The notes beneath the pieces are model-generated. The model searched no databases. It saw nothing but the letters and a program-made list of their open reading frames with translations, and was not told where the DNA came from. Positions 50,372-59,203 of a stretch of 64,000 nucleotides of DNA are shown one piece after another. The position numbers and the translations under genes are program-made. The DNA lies in the NCBI GenBank assembly GCA_023664185.1, contig JAMPGA010000001.1, forward strand, positions 146,305-210,304, read 5' to 3'. How positions within the stretch are numbered: the first letter of the stretch is position 1; every line of letters starts with the position of its first letter. This DNA is from Muribaculaceae bacterium. Its GTDB lineage: Bacteria > Bacteroidota > Bacteroidia > Bacteroidales > Muribaculaceae.

Positions 50372-50729
50372 CGCTATCGTTCTTTATGAACACACCTTTT
50401 AGTCTGTTCCAGAATGAGGGGGTATCTTCGTCGAGGCGCAGATGTATGTTGACGTCAGAATTATCCTTATTCAGAAAGACGATGGAGGAAGGAAGAACAA
50501 TGGCAATACAGTTTTCAAACTCCACAATCTCGTTGATGCGGTCGAGCCTCAGAGTGGCAAACGGCGAAGCCTGATCGATGCTGCCGATATAGAGATTGTC
50601 CTCGTCTATCACTATCCCGTGGTTTTCCAAAGCATAGTCGAAGAGCAATGCAATGTTGAGTTCATCAGCCGACTGAGGCGGTTTGCTGAACTGTTTATAT
50701 AGTGTCTGGATGACTTTTTTTGTTACCAT
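50364..50729 (-). CDS. Conserved-looking small protein of unknown function
   Basis: A 121-residue soluble protein without signal peptide or membrane segment. It starts MVTKKVIQTLYKQFSKPPQS, and the middle reads as a compact alpha/beta domain (LLFDYALENHGIVIDEDNLY, then IVLPSSIVFLNKDNSDVNIH). I do not recognise a family. It overlaps tcdA by 8 bases and the two are almost certainly expressed together, suggesting a housekeeping role. Codon use resembles the neighbours. Confidence 0.65.
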   Translation of the reverse strand: MVTKKVIQTLYKQFSKPPQSADELNIALLFDYALENHGIVIDEDNLYIGSIDQASPFATLRLDRINEIVEFENCIAIVLPSSIVFLNKDNSDVNIHLRLDEDTPSFWNRLKGVFIKNDSDE

Positions 50730-50830
50730 ATCGTTCTGATAAACGCCAACAATGGATGTTTTTCGTAGGGCAAACGTGAGGTTGCATTTATAAAACGTGT
50801 CAAGGTCGCTACATGTTCAGAGAAAGGCAG

Positions 50831-50866
50831 AAAAATTATGGCCACCCGTTCAGAGAGGGTGGCCAT
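50831..50866 (-). terminator. Terminator of the methylmalonyl-CoA decarboxylase operon
   Basis: Perfect 10-bp stem ATGGCCACCC (50838-50847) with its complement (50857-50866), nine-base loop, followed on the minus strand by AATTTTTC. It begins 20 bases after the oadB stop. Confidence 0.85.
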
Positions 50867-50885
50867 AGAGCCTATCATGTTAGCC

Positions 50886-52043
50886 TTAAGCCAGGAATCC
50901 GAGCAGTACACCGGCAGCAACGGCCGAACCAATCACGCCGGCCACGTTGGGACCCATGGCGTGCATGAGCAGGTAGTTGCTGGGGTCATACTCCAGACCG
51001 AGGTTATTGGAGATACGTGCAGACATAGGCACGGCCGACACACCAGCGTTGCCAATGAGGGGGTTGATCTTCTTTGATTTGGGCAACACGAGGTTGAAGA
51101 GCTTCACGAAGAGCACACCGCTCGAGGAGGCTATGACGAAAGCCATGAAGCCGAGCAGGAAGATGCGGATGGTCTCAGATGTGAGGAACTCCGAAGCCTG
51201 TGTGGAGGCGCCCACGGTCATGCCAAGCAGAATGGTGACGATGTCGGTGAGGGCATTGCTTGCGGTCTTGGCCAGACGGTTTGTCACGCCACACTCTCTG
51301 AGCAGGTTGCCGAAGAAGAGCATGCCCAGCAGAGGAATGCCTGAGGGCACCACAAAGCAGGTGAGGATCATGCCCACGATGGGGAAGATGATCTTCTCGT
51401 TCTGCGACACGGCACGGGCAGGTTTCATCTTGATGAGGCGCTCGTTCTTGGTGGTGAACAGACGCATCAACGGGGGCTGGATCACAGGCACGAGAGCCAT
51501 GTATGAGTAGGCCGACACGGCGATGGCGCCCATGAGGTTGGGAGCGAGCTTCGACGACAGGAAGATGGCTGTGGGGCCGTCGGCGCCGCCGATAATGGCT
51601 ATGGCGCCGGCCTGGTCGGGGGCAAATCCCAGCAGCAGAGCCACCATATAGGCACCGAAGATGCCAAACTGAGCGGCCGCACCGATGAGCATGAGCTTCG
51701 GGTTGGCTATCAGGGCCGAGAAGTCGGTCATGGCACCAATGCCAAGGAATATAAGGGGAGGATACCATCCGGCACTCACACCATTATAGAGGATATTGAG
51801 CACTGAACCCTCCTCGTAGATGCCGATTTCGAGCCCTGCGGTGGTATTGAAAGGGATGTTGCCTATGAGAATACCAAAGCCGATGGGCACGAGGAGCATG
51901 GGCTCGAAATTTTTCTTAATGGCGAGCCAGATGAAGAAGAGGCCCACCACAAGCATCACGAGGTGCTCCCAGGTGGCGTTGTAGAATCCTGTCAGATGCC
52001 AGAATTCCTGGAGGTTTTGAAATAAGAAATCACTGAAAGTCAT
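50886..52043 (-). CDS. oadB: Sodium-pumping decarboxylase beta subunit
   Basis: A 385-residue membrane protein with about nine to eleven helices, the subunit that removes CO2 from carboxybiotin and exports Na+. Typical segments: PMLLVPIGFGILIGNIP, YPPLIFLGIGAMTDFSALIA with the key aspartate, IAIIGGADGPTAIFLSSKL (a second functional aspartate region), GMTVGAST and NPLIGNAGVSAVPMSARIS. The same subunit serves oxaloacetate, glutaconyl-CoA and methylmalonyl-CoA decarboxylases; the neighbouring mmdA and epimerase identify the substrate as methylmalonyl-CoA. Last gene of its operon. Confidence 0.94.
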   Translation of the reverse strand: MTFSDFLFQNLQEFWHLTGFYNATWEHLVMLVVGLFFIWLAIKKNFEPMLLVPIGFGILIGNIPFNTTAGLEIGIYEEGSVLNILYNGVSAGWYPPLIFLGIGAMTDFSALIANPKLMLIGAAAQFGIFGAYMVALLLGFAPDQAGAIAIIGGADGPTAIFLSSKLAPNLMGAIAVSAYSYMALVPVIQPPLMRLFTTKNERLIKMKPARAVSQNEKIIFPIVGMILTCFVVPSGIPLLGMLFFGNLLRECGVTNRLAKTASNALTDIVTILLGMTVGASTQASEFLTSETIRIFLLGFMAFVIASSSGVLFVKLFNLVLPKSKKINPLIGNAGVSAVPMSARISNNLGLEYDPSNYLLMHAMGPNVAGVIGSAVAAGVLLGFLA

Positions 52044-52064
52044 GTCCTGGAATCTCTAAATGGA

Positions 52065-52499
52065 TTATTCAAGGGTGAGGAGGACAGCGCCGTCGAGCAC
52101 AGAGTCGCCCACGGTGACGGCGATAGAAGCGACGCGGCCGTCGTGACCGGCGTGGATGGCGTTTTCCATCTTCATGGCTTCGAGCATGAGCACAGTGTCG
52201 GATGCCTTGACGGTGTCGCCCACTTTGACGGGGATGCTCATGACCACACCGGGCAGAGGAGCCTTGACCTGGAAGCCTCCTGCCGAAACCTGGGGCTTGG
52301 CAATGACTTTGGCTCCGGTGTCTGTGCGGGGTGCGGCTGAGGGACGGGGTTTCTGCACGATGGTGACAGGTTTCTCCGATTTCTCGAGCTCAACTTTGTA
52401 TGGCATACCGTTTACTTCGACCTTGGCGATGTTGTTTTCAATGTCGCCCACCTTCACCGAGTAGAGGTTGCCGTTGATGCGATATTTATATTCTTTCAT
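52065..52499 (-). CDS. mmdC: Biotin carrier subunit of methylmalonyl-CoA decarboxylase
   Basis: A 144-residue protein. The C-terminal biotinyl domain (about 77-144) has the biotin attachment site K110 in LEAMKMENAI. A Pro/Ala linker (about 50-76) acts as a swinging hinge; the N-terminal 45 residues form a small beta segment (YKYRINGNLYSVKVGDIENN). It shuttles carboxyl groups from MmdA to the membrane subunit. It sits 21 bases upstream of oadB. Confidence 0.92.
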   Translation of the reverse strand: MKEYKYRINGNLYSVKVGDIENNIAKVEVNGMPYKVELEKSEKPVTIVQKPRPSAAPRTDTGAKVIAKPQVSAGGFQVKAPLPGVVMSIPVKVGDTVKASDTVLMLEAMKMENAIHAGHDGRVASIAVTVGDSVLDGAVLLTLE

Positions 52500-52565
52500 T
52501 CTGATGATGAATCGTTAAAAGGGGGGATGGATTGGATGATGAATGGGGAGTGAGGCTCTCTATTG

Positions 52566-53489
52566 TCAACGATGGGGAAGCTCGCGCATGGAGTAGATCT
52601 TAGAGCTCCAGGGGGAGTAGGAACGGCGCACCTTGTTGATGGTGAGCACGGTGGTCTCCTTGTCGTGGGCTTCGAGATGGTCGCGGAGAGCCATTGCGAT
52701 AGCGGCGATGACCTCACCGGAGTCTTGCTCGTGGGTATGGTCGGTGTGGGCCTCCTCGTCGGCAAAGGCTTTGATTTTGCGTTTGCGCGACACATTCTCA
52801 CCAATCTTGCTGATGATCTTGAAGCAGATGGCCAGAACGAGCAGTGCAGTGAACACGATGCACATAGCCATGATGGCCATGCCGAAACCGTTTTTGTCCT
52901 GCTCGGCAAACATGTCGACCTTCGAGTTGGTGCTCTTGATGATGTTGTTGCTGGAGGGAGTGATGTATTTCTCGTCCGAGCCGTCGCGCACCTCCCAGGC
53001 CTCAACGTTGCCTGTGCCGCCCACTCCGTCCTCTTTGCGGGCGTACGACTGTCCGGGCAGCAGTGAGCCGGGCACCACGATTTCGTCGATGAGGCTCTTG
53101 CCGTCGGCGTCATAGATGGCGATGTAGTTGTCTACTCCGGGGGTGAAGGTGAAGTTCATGTGGAACGTGCCCTTGTTGGGCTCTCCGTCGGCCCAGAATA
53201 TGACGTGCTGGCGTGTTGGGATCTCGGTGTTGACGTCGCCGAGGGGCACGGGATATTTGGTGGGGTTGTCCTTGTCGTTGGTGAGGTAGACGCTTGAGAT
53301 TTCAAGAGGTCCGAATGTGGAGTTGAAGAGCTCCACCCATGCGGAATACTGACCGAAGTCGTCTACGATACTTGTCGAGTCGTTTACCACCATCACCTCG
53401 TTTATCCTGAGCCCGCGCCTTCCCTGGGCCGAGAGCGAGGCGATGCCGGCTATGGCCACAAGGATGAGGGTTAATATACGATGTCTCAT
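52566..53489 (-). CDS. OadG-type subunit fused to an N-terminal lamin-tail domain
   Basis: A 307-residue membrane protein. Signal peptide about 1-21, then a lamin-tail-like beta domain (about 27-160) with LRINEVMVVNDSTSIVDDFG and WVELFNSTFGPLEISSVYL, then a single transmembrane helix (about 200-222, MAIMAMCIVFTALLVLAICF) and a cytoplasmic tail with HTDHTHE, EVIAAIAMALRDHL and SPWSSKIYSMRELP typical of Bacteroidetes OadG/MmdD tails. Standard OadG is only about 80-100 residues. The gamma subunit stabilises the decarboxylase and holds Zn; the outer beta domain may anchor or protect the complex on the periplasmic side. Confidence 0.85.
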   Translation of the reverse strand: MRHRILTLILVAIAGIASLSAQGRRGLRINEVMVVNDSTSIVDDFGQYSAWVELFNSTFGPLEISSVYLTNDKDNPTKYPVPLGDVNTEIPTRQHVIFWADGEPNKGTFHMNFTFTPGVDNYIAIYDADGKSLIDEIVVPGSLLPGQSYARKEDGVGGTGNVEAWEVRDGSDEKYITPSSNNIIKSTNSKVDMFAEQDKNGFGMAIMAMCIVFTALLVLAICFKIISKIGENVSRKRKIKAFADEEAHTDHTHEQDSGEVIAAIAMALRDHLEAHDKETTVLTINKVRRSYSPWSSKIYSMRELPHR

Positions 53490-53512
53490 TTAGTTGGGTG
53501 TGGTTGCTTGGG

Positions 53513-55066
53513 TTAGAGGGGTATATTGCCGTGCTTTTTGGCGGGGTTGACCACTTTCTTGGTGGCCAGCTGCTGCAGGGCGCGGATGACGCGGAAACGG
53601 GTGTTGCGGGGCTCGATTACGTCGTCGATATATCCGTAGCGGGCTGCGTTGTAGGGGTTGCAGAAGAGTTTGTTGTATTCCTCTTCCTTCTCCTTGAGCA
53701 CCTTTGCGGGGTCTTCGGCTGCCTTGGCCTCCTTGGCATAGAGCACTTCGACAGCGCCTGCACCGCCCATCACAGCGATTTCGGCTGTAGGCCATGCGTA
53801 GTTCATGTCGCCGCGGAGCTGCTTGCACGACATGACGATGTGCGATCCGCCGTAGCTCTTGCGCAGTGTCACGGTCACCTTGGGCACAGTGGCCTCACCG
53901 TAGGCATAGAGCAGCTTGGCACCGTGGAGTATAACGCCGTTATACTCTTGACCTGTGCCGGGCAGGAAGCCGGGGACGTCGACCAGAGTGACGAGGGGAA
54001 TGTTGAAGGCGTCGCAGAAACGCACGAAACGTGCACCCTTGCGCGAGGCGTTGGAGTCGAGCACGCCGGCCAGATATTTGGGCTGGTTTGCCACGATGCC
54101 GACGGCCTGGCCGTTGAAGCGTGCGAAGCCGATGATGATGTTTTTGGCATAGTCGCGCTGCACTTCCAGGAACTCGCCGTTGTCGATGATGGCGCCGATC
54201 ACCTCATACATGTCGTATGGGCGGTTTGCTGAGTCGGGGATAATCTCGTTGAGCGAGTCTTCGAGACGGTCGATGGGGTCGTTGCACTCTACCAGCGGCG
54301 GCTCCTCGAGGTTGTTCTGGGGAATGTAGCTGAAGAGTTTGCGGATTATTGAGAGTGTCTCCTCGCCGTCTTCGGCAGCAAAGTGTGCCACGCCGCTCTT
54401 CTGCGAGTGTACGGCTGCGCCACCGAGGGCTTCCTGGGTCACATCTTCGCCTGTCACTGTCTTGACCACCTTGGGACCGGTGAGGAACATGTAGGATATT
54501 CCCTTGGTCATGATGGTGAAGTCGGTGAGTGCGGGGGAGTAGACGGCGCCACCGGCACAGGGGCCGAGGATGGCTGATATCTGGGGAATAACACCGGATG
54601 CAAGGATGTTGCGCTGGAATATCTCGGCATATCCGGCCAGGGCGTTGATGCCCTCCTGAATGCGTGCGCCACCCGAGTCGTTAAGGCCGATGACGGGGGC
54701 ACCCATCTTCATGGCCATGTCCATGATCTTGCATATCTTGAGGGCCATTGTCTCGCTGAGCGAACCGCCGAAGACTGTGAAGTCTTGTGCGAAGACGTAG
54801 ACGAGGCGGCCTTCGATTGTGCCGTAGCCGGTGACCACGCCGTCGCCCAGGAAGCTTTTCTTCTCCTGGCCGAAGTTGTGGCAGCGGTGGCGCACAAACA
54901 TATCTATCTCTTCAAACGACCCCTCGTCGAGGAGCTGTGCTATACGCTCGCGGGCTGTGTATTTGCCGCGTTCGTGCTGCTTCTGGATGGCTTTTTCGCC
55001 GCCACCCAGACGAGCCTCCTCGCGCAGGGCGATAAGCTCTTTTACTTTTTCAAGCTGAGTGCTCAT
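53513..55066 (-). CDS. mmdA: Methylmalonyl-CoA decarboxylase carboxyltransferase subunit
   Basis: A 517-residue acyl-CoA carboxyltransferase. It moves the carboxyl group of methylmalonyl-CoA to biotin, releasing propionyl-CoA. Visible are the two crotonase-like halves with [60 protein letters not shown] and the last-third [18 protein letters not shown] block. It is encoded 10 bases downstream of the epimerase, and with the biotin carrier, OadG and OadB forms the complete sodium-pumping complex. Sequence alone does not fully separate it from propionyl-CoA carboxylase beta, but the absence of a biotin carboxylase gene favours decarboxylase. Confidence 0.94.
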   Translation of the reverse strand: MSTQLEKVKELIALREEARLGGGEKAIQKQHERGKYTARERIAQLLDEGSFEEIDMFVRHRCHNFGQEKKSFLGDGVVTGYGTIEGRLVYVFAQDFTVFGGSLSETMALKICKIMDMAMKMGAPVIGLNDSGGARIQEGINALAGYAEIFQRNILASGVIPQISAILGPCAGGAVYSPALTDFTIMTKGISYMFLTGPKVVKTVTGEDVTQEALGGAAVHSQKSGVAHFAAEDGEETLSIIRKLFSYIPQNNLEEPPLVECNDPIDRLEDSLNEIIPDSANRPYDMYEVIGAIIDNGEFLEVQRDYAKNIIIGFARFNGQAVGIVANQPKYLAGVLDSNASRKGARFVRFCDAFNIPLVTLVDVPGFLPGTGQEYNGVILHGAKLLYAYGEATVPKVTVTLRKSYGGSHIVMSCKQLRGDMNYAWPTAEIAVMGGAGAVEVLYAKEAKAAEDPAKVLKEKEEEYNKLFCNPYNAARYGYIDDVIEPRNTRFRVIRALQQLATKKVVNPAKKHGNIPL

Positions 55067-55076
55067 ATATAGTTGA

Positions 55077-55496
55077 TTATTTGTTGGGGTCTTCGCAGAG
55101 CTCGATGAGTGTGCCGCAAGTTGATTTGGGGTGCAGGAAGGCTATGTTGAGGCCTTCGGCTCCCTTGCGGGGAGCTTTGTCGATGAGAGCGCAGCCCTTT
55201 TCGCTGACTTCGGCCAGGGCGTTGGCCACGCCGTCTTCGATGGCGAATGCTATGTGCTGGATGCCGCCACGACCGCCGTTTTTCTCGATGAATTTGCAGA
55301 TGGCGCTTTCGGGAGCGGTGCCCTCAAGGAGCTCGATTTTTGTCTGGCCTACTTTGAAGAAGGCGGTGCGCACTTTCTGGTCAGCTACTTCCTCGATGGC
55401 AAAGCATTTAAGGCCGAGTTTGTTCTCGTAGAATGCGATTGCTTCCTCGAGATTGGGAACTGCGATGCCCACATGTTCGATATGCGAAATATCCAT
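55077..55496 (-). CDS. mce: Methylmalonyl-CoA epimerase
   Basis: A 139-residue vicinal-oxygen-chelate fold protein that interconverts the (2R) and (2S) forms of methylmalonyl-CoA. Metal-ligand positions are visible in [20 protein letters not shown] and the C-terminal [28 protein letters not shown] is also typical. It is the first gene of the propionate operon and has a good promoter. Confidence 0.95.
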   Translation of the reverse strand: MDISHIEHVGIAVPNLEEAIAFYENKLGLKCFAIEEVADQKVRTAFFKVGQTKIELLEGTAPESAICKFIEKNGGRGGIQHIAFAIEDGVANALAEVSEKGCALIDKAPRKGAEGLNIAFLHPKSTCGTLIELCEDPNK

Positions 55497-55591
55497 GGTG
55501 ATAAGATTATGATGTTTTTTTATTGTTTGTTCTTTTGTAGTTACCTGTGTGGCTTGTATGCTACTCGGTGCGGAGAAGGTTTAAGCCGTGG

Positions 55592-55622
55592 CAAAGTTAA
55601 TGAAAATTATCATAATACCCAA
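55592..55622 (-). promoter_or_regulatory. Promoter of the mce-mmdA operon
   Basis: On the minus strand TTG (55620-55622), 20 bases, TAACTTTG (55592-55599). The leader would be about 90 bases. It lies only 14 bases beyond the rplI terminator T run. Confidence 0.65.
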
Positions 55623-55635
55623 GGTTGAATGGCAT

Positions 55636-55668
55636 AAAAAAAAAGCGTCTGCCGCTGTGGCAGACGCT
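55636..55668 (-). terminator. Terminator of rpsF-rpsR-rplI
   Basis: Perfect 10-bp stem AGCGTCTGCC (55644-55653) with its complement (55659-55668), GCTGT loop, then nine T on the minus strand. Confidence 0.92.
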
Positions 55669-55706
55669 CTATGGAGAATGTATTGGATTCTTGGGGGACT
55701 GACTAA

Positions 55707-56147
55707 TTATTCAGCCACAACCTCGAAGGGGATAACGACGGTGACGTCGCGGTGGAGGTTGATGGTGGCCTCATAGTTGCCGACTTCCTTGACGGGGTCG
55801 AGGGAGATGAGCTTGCGGTCGATGGCGTGGCCGAGCTTCTCGAGAGCCTCGGCGATCTGGATGGCGTTGACCGATCCGAAGATTGTGCCGGTGCTTGATG
55901 TCTTGGCGCCGATTGTGAGCTTAACGTCCTTGAGGGTTTCGGCCTGAGCCTCAGCCTCAGCTTTGATGCGCTCGAGCCTGTGGGCGCGCTGGCGCTGATT
56001 CTCGGCGAGCACTTTAAGAGCCGACTCAGTGGCGATCACAGCCTTTCCGAAGGGGATGAGGTAGTTGCGGCCATAACCGCTCTTCACTTCGACCACGTCG
56101 TCTTTGTAGCCGAGGCCGGAGATATCTTCTTTGAGAATGATCTTCAT
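55707..56147 (-). CDS. rplI: 50S ribosomal protein L9
   Basis: A 146-residue protein with the N-terminal domain MKIILKEDISGLGYKDDVVEV and GYGRNYLIPFGKAVIAT, the long connecting helix (about 42-76) and the C-terminal domain. It binds 23S rRNA near L1. Third gene of the S6-S18-L9 operon, 22 bases after rpsR, and followed by a strong terminator. Confidence 0.97.
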   Translation of the reverse strand: MKIILKEDISGLGYKDDVVEVKSGYGRNYLIPFGKAVIATESALKVLAENQRQRAHRLERIKAEAEAQAETLKDVKLTIGAKTSSTGTIFGSVNAIQIAEALEKLGHAIDRKLISLDPVKEVGNYEATINLHRDVTVVIPFEVVAE

Positions 56148-56169
56148 AATTACTGGTAGCTTTTAAAGA

Positions 56170-56436
56170 TTATTTCATCAGGTCGGTTACGTAGGGCAGG
56201 AGAGCCAGATGGCGTGCACGCTTAACGGCCTGAGCCACGCGACGCTGGAACTTCAGCGAGGTGCCGGTGATGCGGCGGGGCAGGAGCTTGCCCTGCTCGT
56301 TGAGGAACTTCTTGAGGAATTCGGGATCCTTGTAGTCTACATACTTGATGCCGCTGCGTTTGAAACGGCAGTATTTTTTCTTCTTCACGTCCACCGAAAG
56401 GGGAGTGAGATAGCGAATTTCAGATGCTTGTGCCAT
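56170..56436 (-). CDS. rpsR: 30S ribosomal protein S18
   Basis: An 88-residue protein with the family core [39 protein letters not shown] and [10 protein letters not shown]. It forms a heterodimer with S6 on the 30S platform; its gene starts 3 bases after rpsF. Confidence 0.97.
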   Translation of the reverse strand: MAQASEIRYLTPLSVDVKKKKYCRFKRSGIKYVDYKDPEFLKKFLNEQGKLLPRRITGTSLKFQRRVAQAVKRARHLALLPYVTDLMK

Positions 56437-56439
56437 GAT

Positions 56440-56811
56440 TTAGTTCTCCTTTGCTTCTTCGGTTGCTACTGTGGTTGCGGTGTTCTTCACGCGGTTGCGA
56501 CGCTTCTCGGCATACTCTGCGGCATACTTGTCGAGACGGAATACGAGGAAGCGGAGCACACGCTCGTCGCGGCGGAAAGCGGTCTCGATCTTCTTGACGA
56601 TTGTGGGATCGCCGTCAAACTCCACCAGCGAGTAGAAGCCGGTTGATTTCTTCTGGATGGGATAGGCAAGCTTGCGAAGGCCCCAGAGCTCTTCGTTGAC
56701 GATAGTGGCGCCATTTTCGGTGAGCACCTTCTCGAACTTTTCTACCGCTTCCTTCATCTGCTGGTCAGACAAAACGGGAGTTAAAATGAAAACGGTTTCG
56801 TAGTGATTCAT
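56440..56811 (-). CDS. rpsF: 30S ribosomal protein S6
   Basis: A 123-residue protein: [19 protein letters not shown] at the N-terminus, [20 protein letters not shown] and [19 protein letters not shown] are typical; the basic/acidic tail is variable in the family. First gene of the operon, with an exact consensus promoter at 56872-56903 and a short leader that may bind the S6:S18 dimer. Confidence 0.96.
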   Translation of the reverse strand: MNHYETVFILTPVLSDQQMKEAVEKFEKVLTENGATIVNEELWGLRKLAYPIQKKSTGFYSLVEFDGDPTIVKKIETAFRRDERVLRFLVFRLDKYAAEYAEKRRNRVKNTATTVATEEAKEN

Positions 56812-56840
56812 TTTGGTGAATTATGTTGATTGATTGGTAT

Positions 56841-56854
56841 ACGGTGTGAACCGT
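56841..56854 (-). promoter_or_regulatory. Small hairpin in the rpsF leader, possible S6:S18 binding site
   Basis: ACGGT (56841-56845) pairs with ACCGT (56850-56854) around a 4-base loop, 30 bases before the rpsF start. The known S6:S18 leader motif contains a CCG next to a short stem; the likeness here is limited to a stem with CCG. Confidence 0.3.
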
Positions 56855-56871
56855 GTGGATTTTTCCGGGCG

Positions 56872-56903
56872 CAAAGTTACGGCTTTTTTATCTAACCACC
56901 AAA
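56872..56903 (-). promoter_or_regulatory. Promoter of rpsF-rpsR-rplI
   Basis: On the minus strand TTTG (56900-56903), 20 bases, TAACTTTG (56872-56879); both boxes exact. Confidence 0.75.
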
Positions 56904-57182
56904 CTTTTCGCCGTCATTTTCCTGAACTTCCCTGAATTTATCATATTTTTTTGAAGTGCCACTGCCTATAACGCTGGTATTTTGAGTCAAAATGGGGCAA
57001 ATATGCGGTTTGTTTACATTTTATTTGTATTTATGCGGAATAATGCTTAAATTAGCCGTCGGAATTGCTGCGGCAATCTCCCATGTATATTTTTTCACCG
57101 ATCCTCTTCGGCCTCTCAAGCCTTCAGCAAAGGCTGTGTGGCAGAAGCAAATTATCACATTCCACACCTACTACGAACTGTT

Positions 57183-59057
57183 ATGGAACAGCGTAACCCG
57201 TCGACCGAACCTGAAGAGGTTCAGGCTATCGCCACGAATCAGGAGGCTGCACCCGCGGCCGAGACCATGAAAACTACAACTGCCGGCGACACAGAAATGC
57301 CGGAATCAGCCGTTGAGGCCGAGGGCTCAGCGGAGCCTCAAGGAACACACCGTCCTCACACAAAAGAGGAGCTCACTGCATCGCTGGCCGAGCTATCGGC
57401 CAAGGATGCCGCTGACATTTCCAACGATGAGGTGGCGCATCTGAAACAGCAGTTCTATGCCCTGCGCAACGAAGAGCAGCGTGCCGAGCGCCAGGCTCAC
57501 ATTGAGGCCGGAGGCACTGAGGACGACTATACGCCTGCCACCGACCGAGCTGAAGAAGTGTTTAAAGCTCTCCTCGCGGTGATAAAGGAGAAAAAGGCTG
57601 CCTACCGTGCAGCCATAGAGGCAGAGCAGCAGGCCAACCTCGAAAAGAAAAAAGAAATCATCGCAAAGCTCAACGATCTGAGCGGCGACACCGACAATGT
57701 GAACCGCGCCTTCCCCACCGTGCGCGAGCTCCAGAACCAGTTTAAGGAGATAGGCGAAGTGCCCCAGACCGATGCTTCGGATATCTGGAAGGCATATCAG
57801 GATGCCGTGGAAAAATTCTACGACCAGCTCAAAATAAACAAGGAGCTTCGCGACTATGACTTCAAGAAAAACCTGGCCGAGAAGGAGGCTCTGATAGCCG
57901 AGGCCGAGAAACTCAAGGACGAGGAGGATGTAATAGTAGCCTTCAAGCGCCTGCAGGAGCTTCACGAGCAGTGGCGTGCCATCGGCCCGGTGCCCAAGGA
58001 TGTGCGCGAGGAGATATGGGGACGCTTCAAGGAGCTCTCCACCGAGACCCACAAAAGATATCAGGACTACTTTATAGAGCGCAAGAACCGCGAGCGCGAA
58101 AACGAGGAGGCCAAGACAGCGCTGTGTGAGCGCATCGAGGCTCTCGACTGGTCGGGACTCTCGACCTATGCCGCATGGGATGCCATGACACGCGAGTTCA
58201 TAGCCGCCCAGGAGGAATGGAAGAAACTGGGATATGCCTCGCGCAAGAACAACAATGCACTGTTTAACCGCTTCCGCAGCGCCTGCGACAAATTCTTCAC
58301 CGCCAAGGCTGAGTTCTTCAAAAAGATGAAGGATGTGCTTTCGGAGAACCTTGAGAAGAAAATAGCATTGTGTGAGCGTGCCGAGGCTCTGAAGGAGAGC
58401 TCCGACTGGCGCGCTACCGCCGACGAGCTTGCCGCCCTGCAGAAGGAATGGAAGACCATAGGCGCTGTGGCCAAGAAACACTCCGACCAGGTGTGGCGCC
58501 GCTTCCTCGACGCTTGCGACTATTTCTTTGACCGCAAGAAGAAAAACACCTCGGGCACCCGCCGCAACGAACGTGCCAATCTGGAACAGAAGCAGGAGAT
58601 AATTCAGAAGCTCAAAAACCTGCAGGAGAATCCCAGCGACGATCGTGAGACTACGGTGAAGACCCTCAAGGATCTGCAGGCCGAGTGGCAGAGCGTGGGC
58701 CATGTGCCTTTTGCCGAGAAGGACAAGGTGTATGCCGAATATCGCGCTGTGGTCGACGCTCTCTATGGCTCACTCTCGCTGGGACGCCGCGGCTCAAGGA
58801 TGGAAGCTTTCGAGAGCAACATCTCGAGCATGGAGGGCGACTCGCAGAAGCTCTATCGCGAGCGTGAGCGCCTGCTGCGTTCCTATGAGCAGCGCCGCAA
58901 TGAGCTGCAGACCTATGAGAACAACATGGGATTCCTGACAGCTCGCTCTAAGAATGCCGACTCAATGCTGCGCGACATGCAACGCCGTGTGCAGCGCTTG
59001 CGCGATGATCTGGCCGATCTGGAGACCAAAATCAAATCGATCGACAGCAAACTTTGA
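57183..59057 (+). CDS. DUF349-repeat coiled-coil protein
   Basis: A 624-residue cytoplasmic protein. The first 75 residues are acidic and low complexity. The rest is almost wholly helical and contains about five DUF349 units, each with a W/F-K/R-x-I/L-G core followed by a long helix: FKEIGEVPQTDASDIWKAY, WRAIGPVPKDVREEIWGRF, WKKLGYASRKNNNALFNRF, WKTIGAVAKKHSDQVWRRF and WQSVGHVPFAEKDKVYAEY. A coiled coil ends the protein (ERLLRSYEQRRNELQTYENN). DUF349 proteins are widespread in Bacteroidetes; their role is not established. ATG 57183 is preferred to an in-frame GTG at 57138. Confidence 0.85.
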   Translation: MEQRNPSTEPEEVQAIATNQEAAPAAETMKTTTAGDTEMPESAVEAEGSAEPQGTHRPHTKEELTASLAELSAKDAADISNDEVAHLKQQFYALRNEEQRAERQAHIEAGGTEDDYTPATDRAEEVFKALLAVIKEKKAAYRAAIEAEQQANLEKKKEIIAKLNDLSGDTDNVNRAFPTVRELQNQFKEIGEVPQTDASDIWKAYQDAVEKFYDQLKINKELRDYDFKKNLAEKEALIAEAEKLKDEEDVIVAFKRLQELHEQWRAIGPVPKDVREEIWGRFKELSTETHKRYQDYFIERKNRERENEEAKTALCERIEALDWSGLSTYAAWDAMTREFIAAQEEWKKLGYASRKNNNALFNRFRSACDKFFTAKAEFFKKMKDVLSENLEKKIALCERAEALKESSDWRATADELAALQKEWKTIGAVAKKHSDQVWRRFLDACDYFFDRKKKNTSGTRRNERANLEQKQEIIQKLKNLQENPSDDRETTVKTLKDLQAEWQSVGHVPFAEKDKVYAEYRAVVDALYGSLSLGRRGSRMEAFESNISSMEGDSQKLYRERERLLRSYEQRRNELQTYENNMGFLTARSKNADSMLRDMQRRVQRLRDDLADLETKIKSIDSKL

Positions 59058-59203
59058 CAGCCCCACACAGGCGCCAGGCCCTGCTGCGGCCCGGTGCGGA
59101 TCCCACGCATGAGGAGAGAGGAGAGGTCCGCACATCTGGGCTAAAGCACTCAAAAGGGCTTGGCGCTCTTTTGCCCTCAACCCTGTAACAAATTTTTCTC
59201 TAC
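59058..59203. other. GC-rich, foldable interval between the DUF349 and WcaJ-like genes
   Basis: A 146-base gap, richer in G and C than the other gaps. AGCCC (59058-59062) can pair with GGGCT (59138-59142), enclosing GTGCGGA (59094-59100) with TCCGCAC (59127-59133). A further AGGGC/GCCCT stem lies at about 59156-59179. It could be the terminator of the DUF349 gene, a leader, or a small RNA. I see no ORF in it. Confidence 0.4.

Larger units (their letters stand above)
56812..57182. other. Divergent non-coding interval between rpsF and the DUF349 gene
   Basis: This 371-base gap holds the rpsF leader and promoter on the minus strand. On the plus strand I found no exact TAnnTTTG element; TATATTTT at 57086-57093 with TTG at 57065 (18-base spacing) is the best weak candidate for the DUF349 gene. 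A plus frame starting at 56992 continues out of phase into the DUF349 gene and is not believed. Confidence 0.7.

Noticed and set aside
56992..57270. Plus-strand open frame before the DUF349 gene
   Set aside because: It runs out of phase into the start of a clear gene and has no family likeness.
59058..59203. SRP (4.5S) RNA gene
   Set aside because: The conserved GGAAG/AGCAGC apical motif of SRP RNA is missing.
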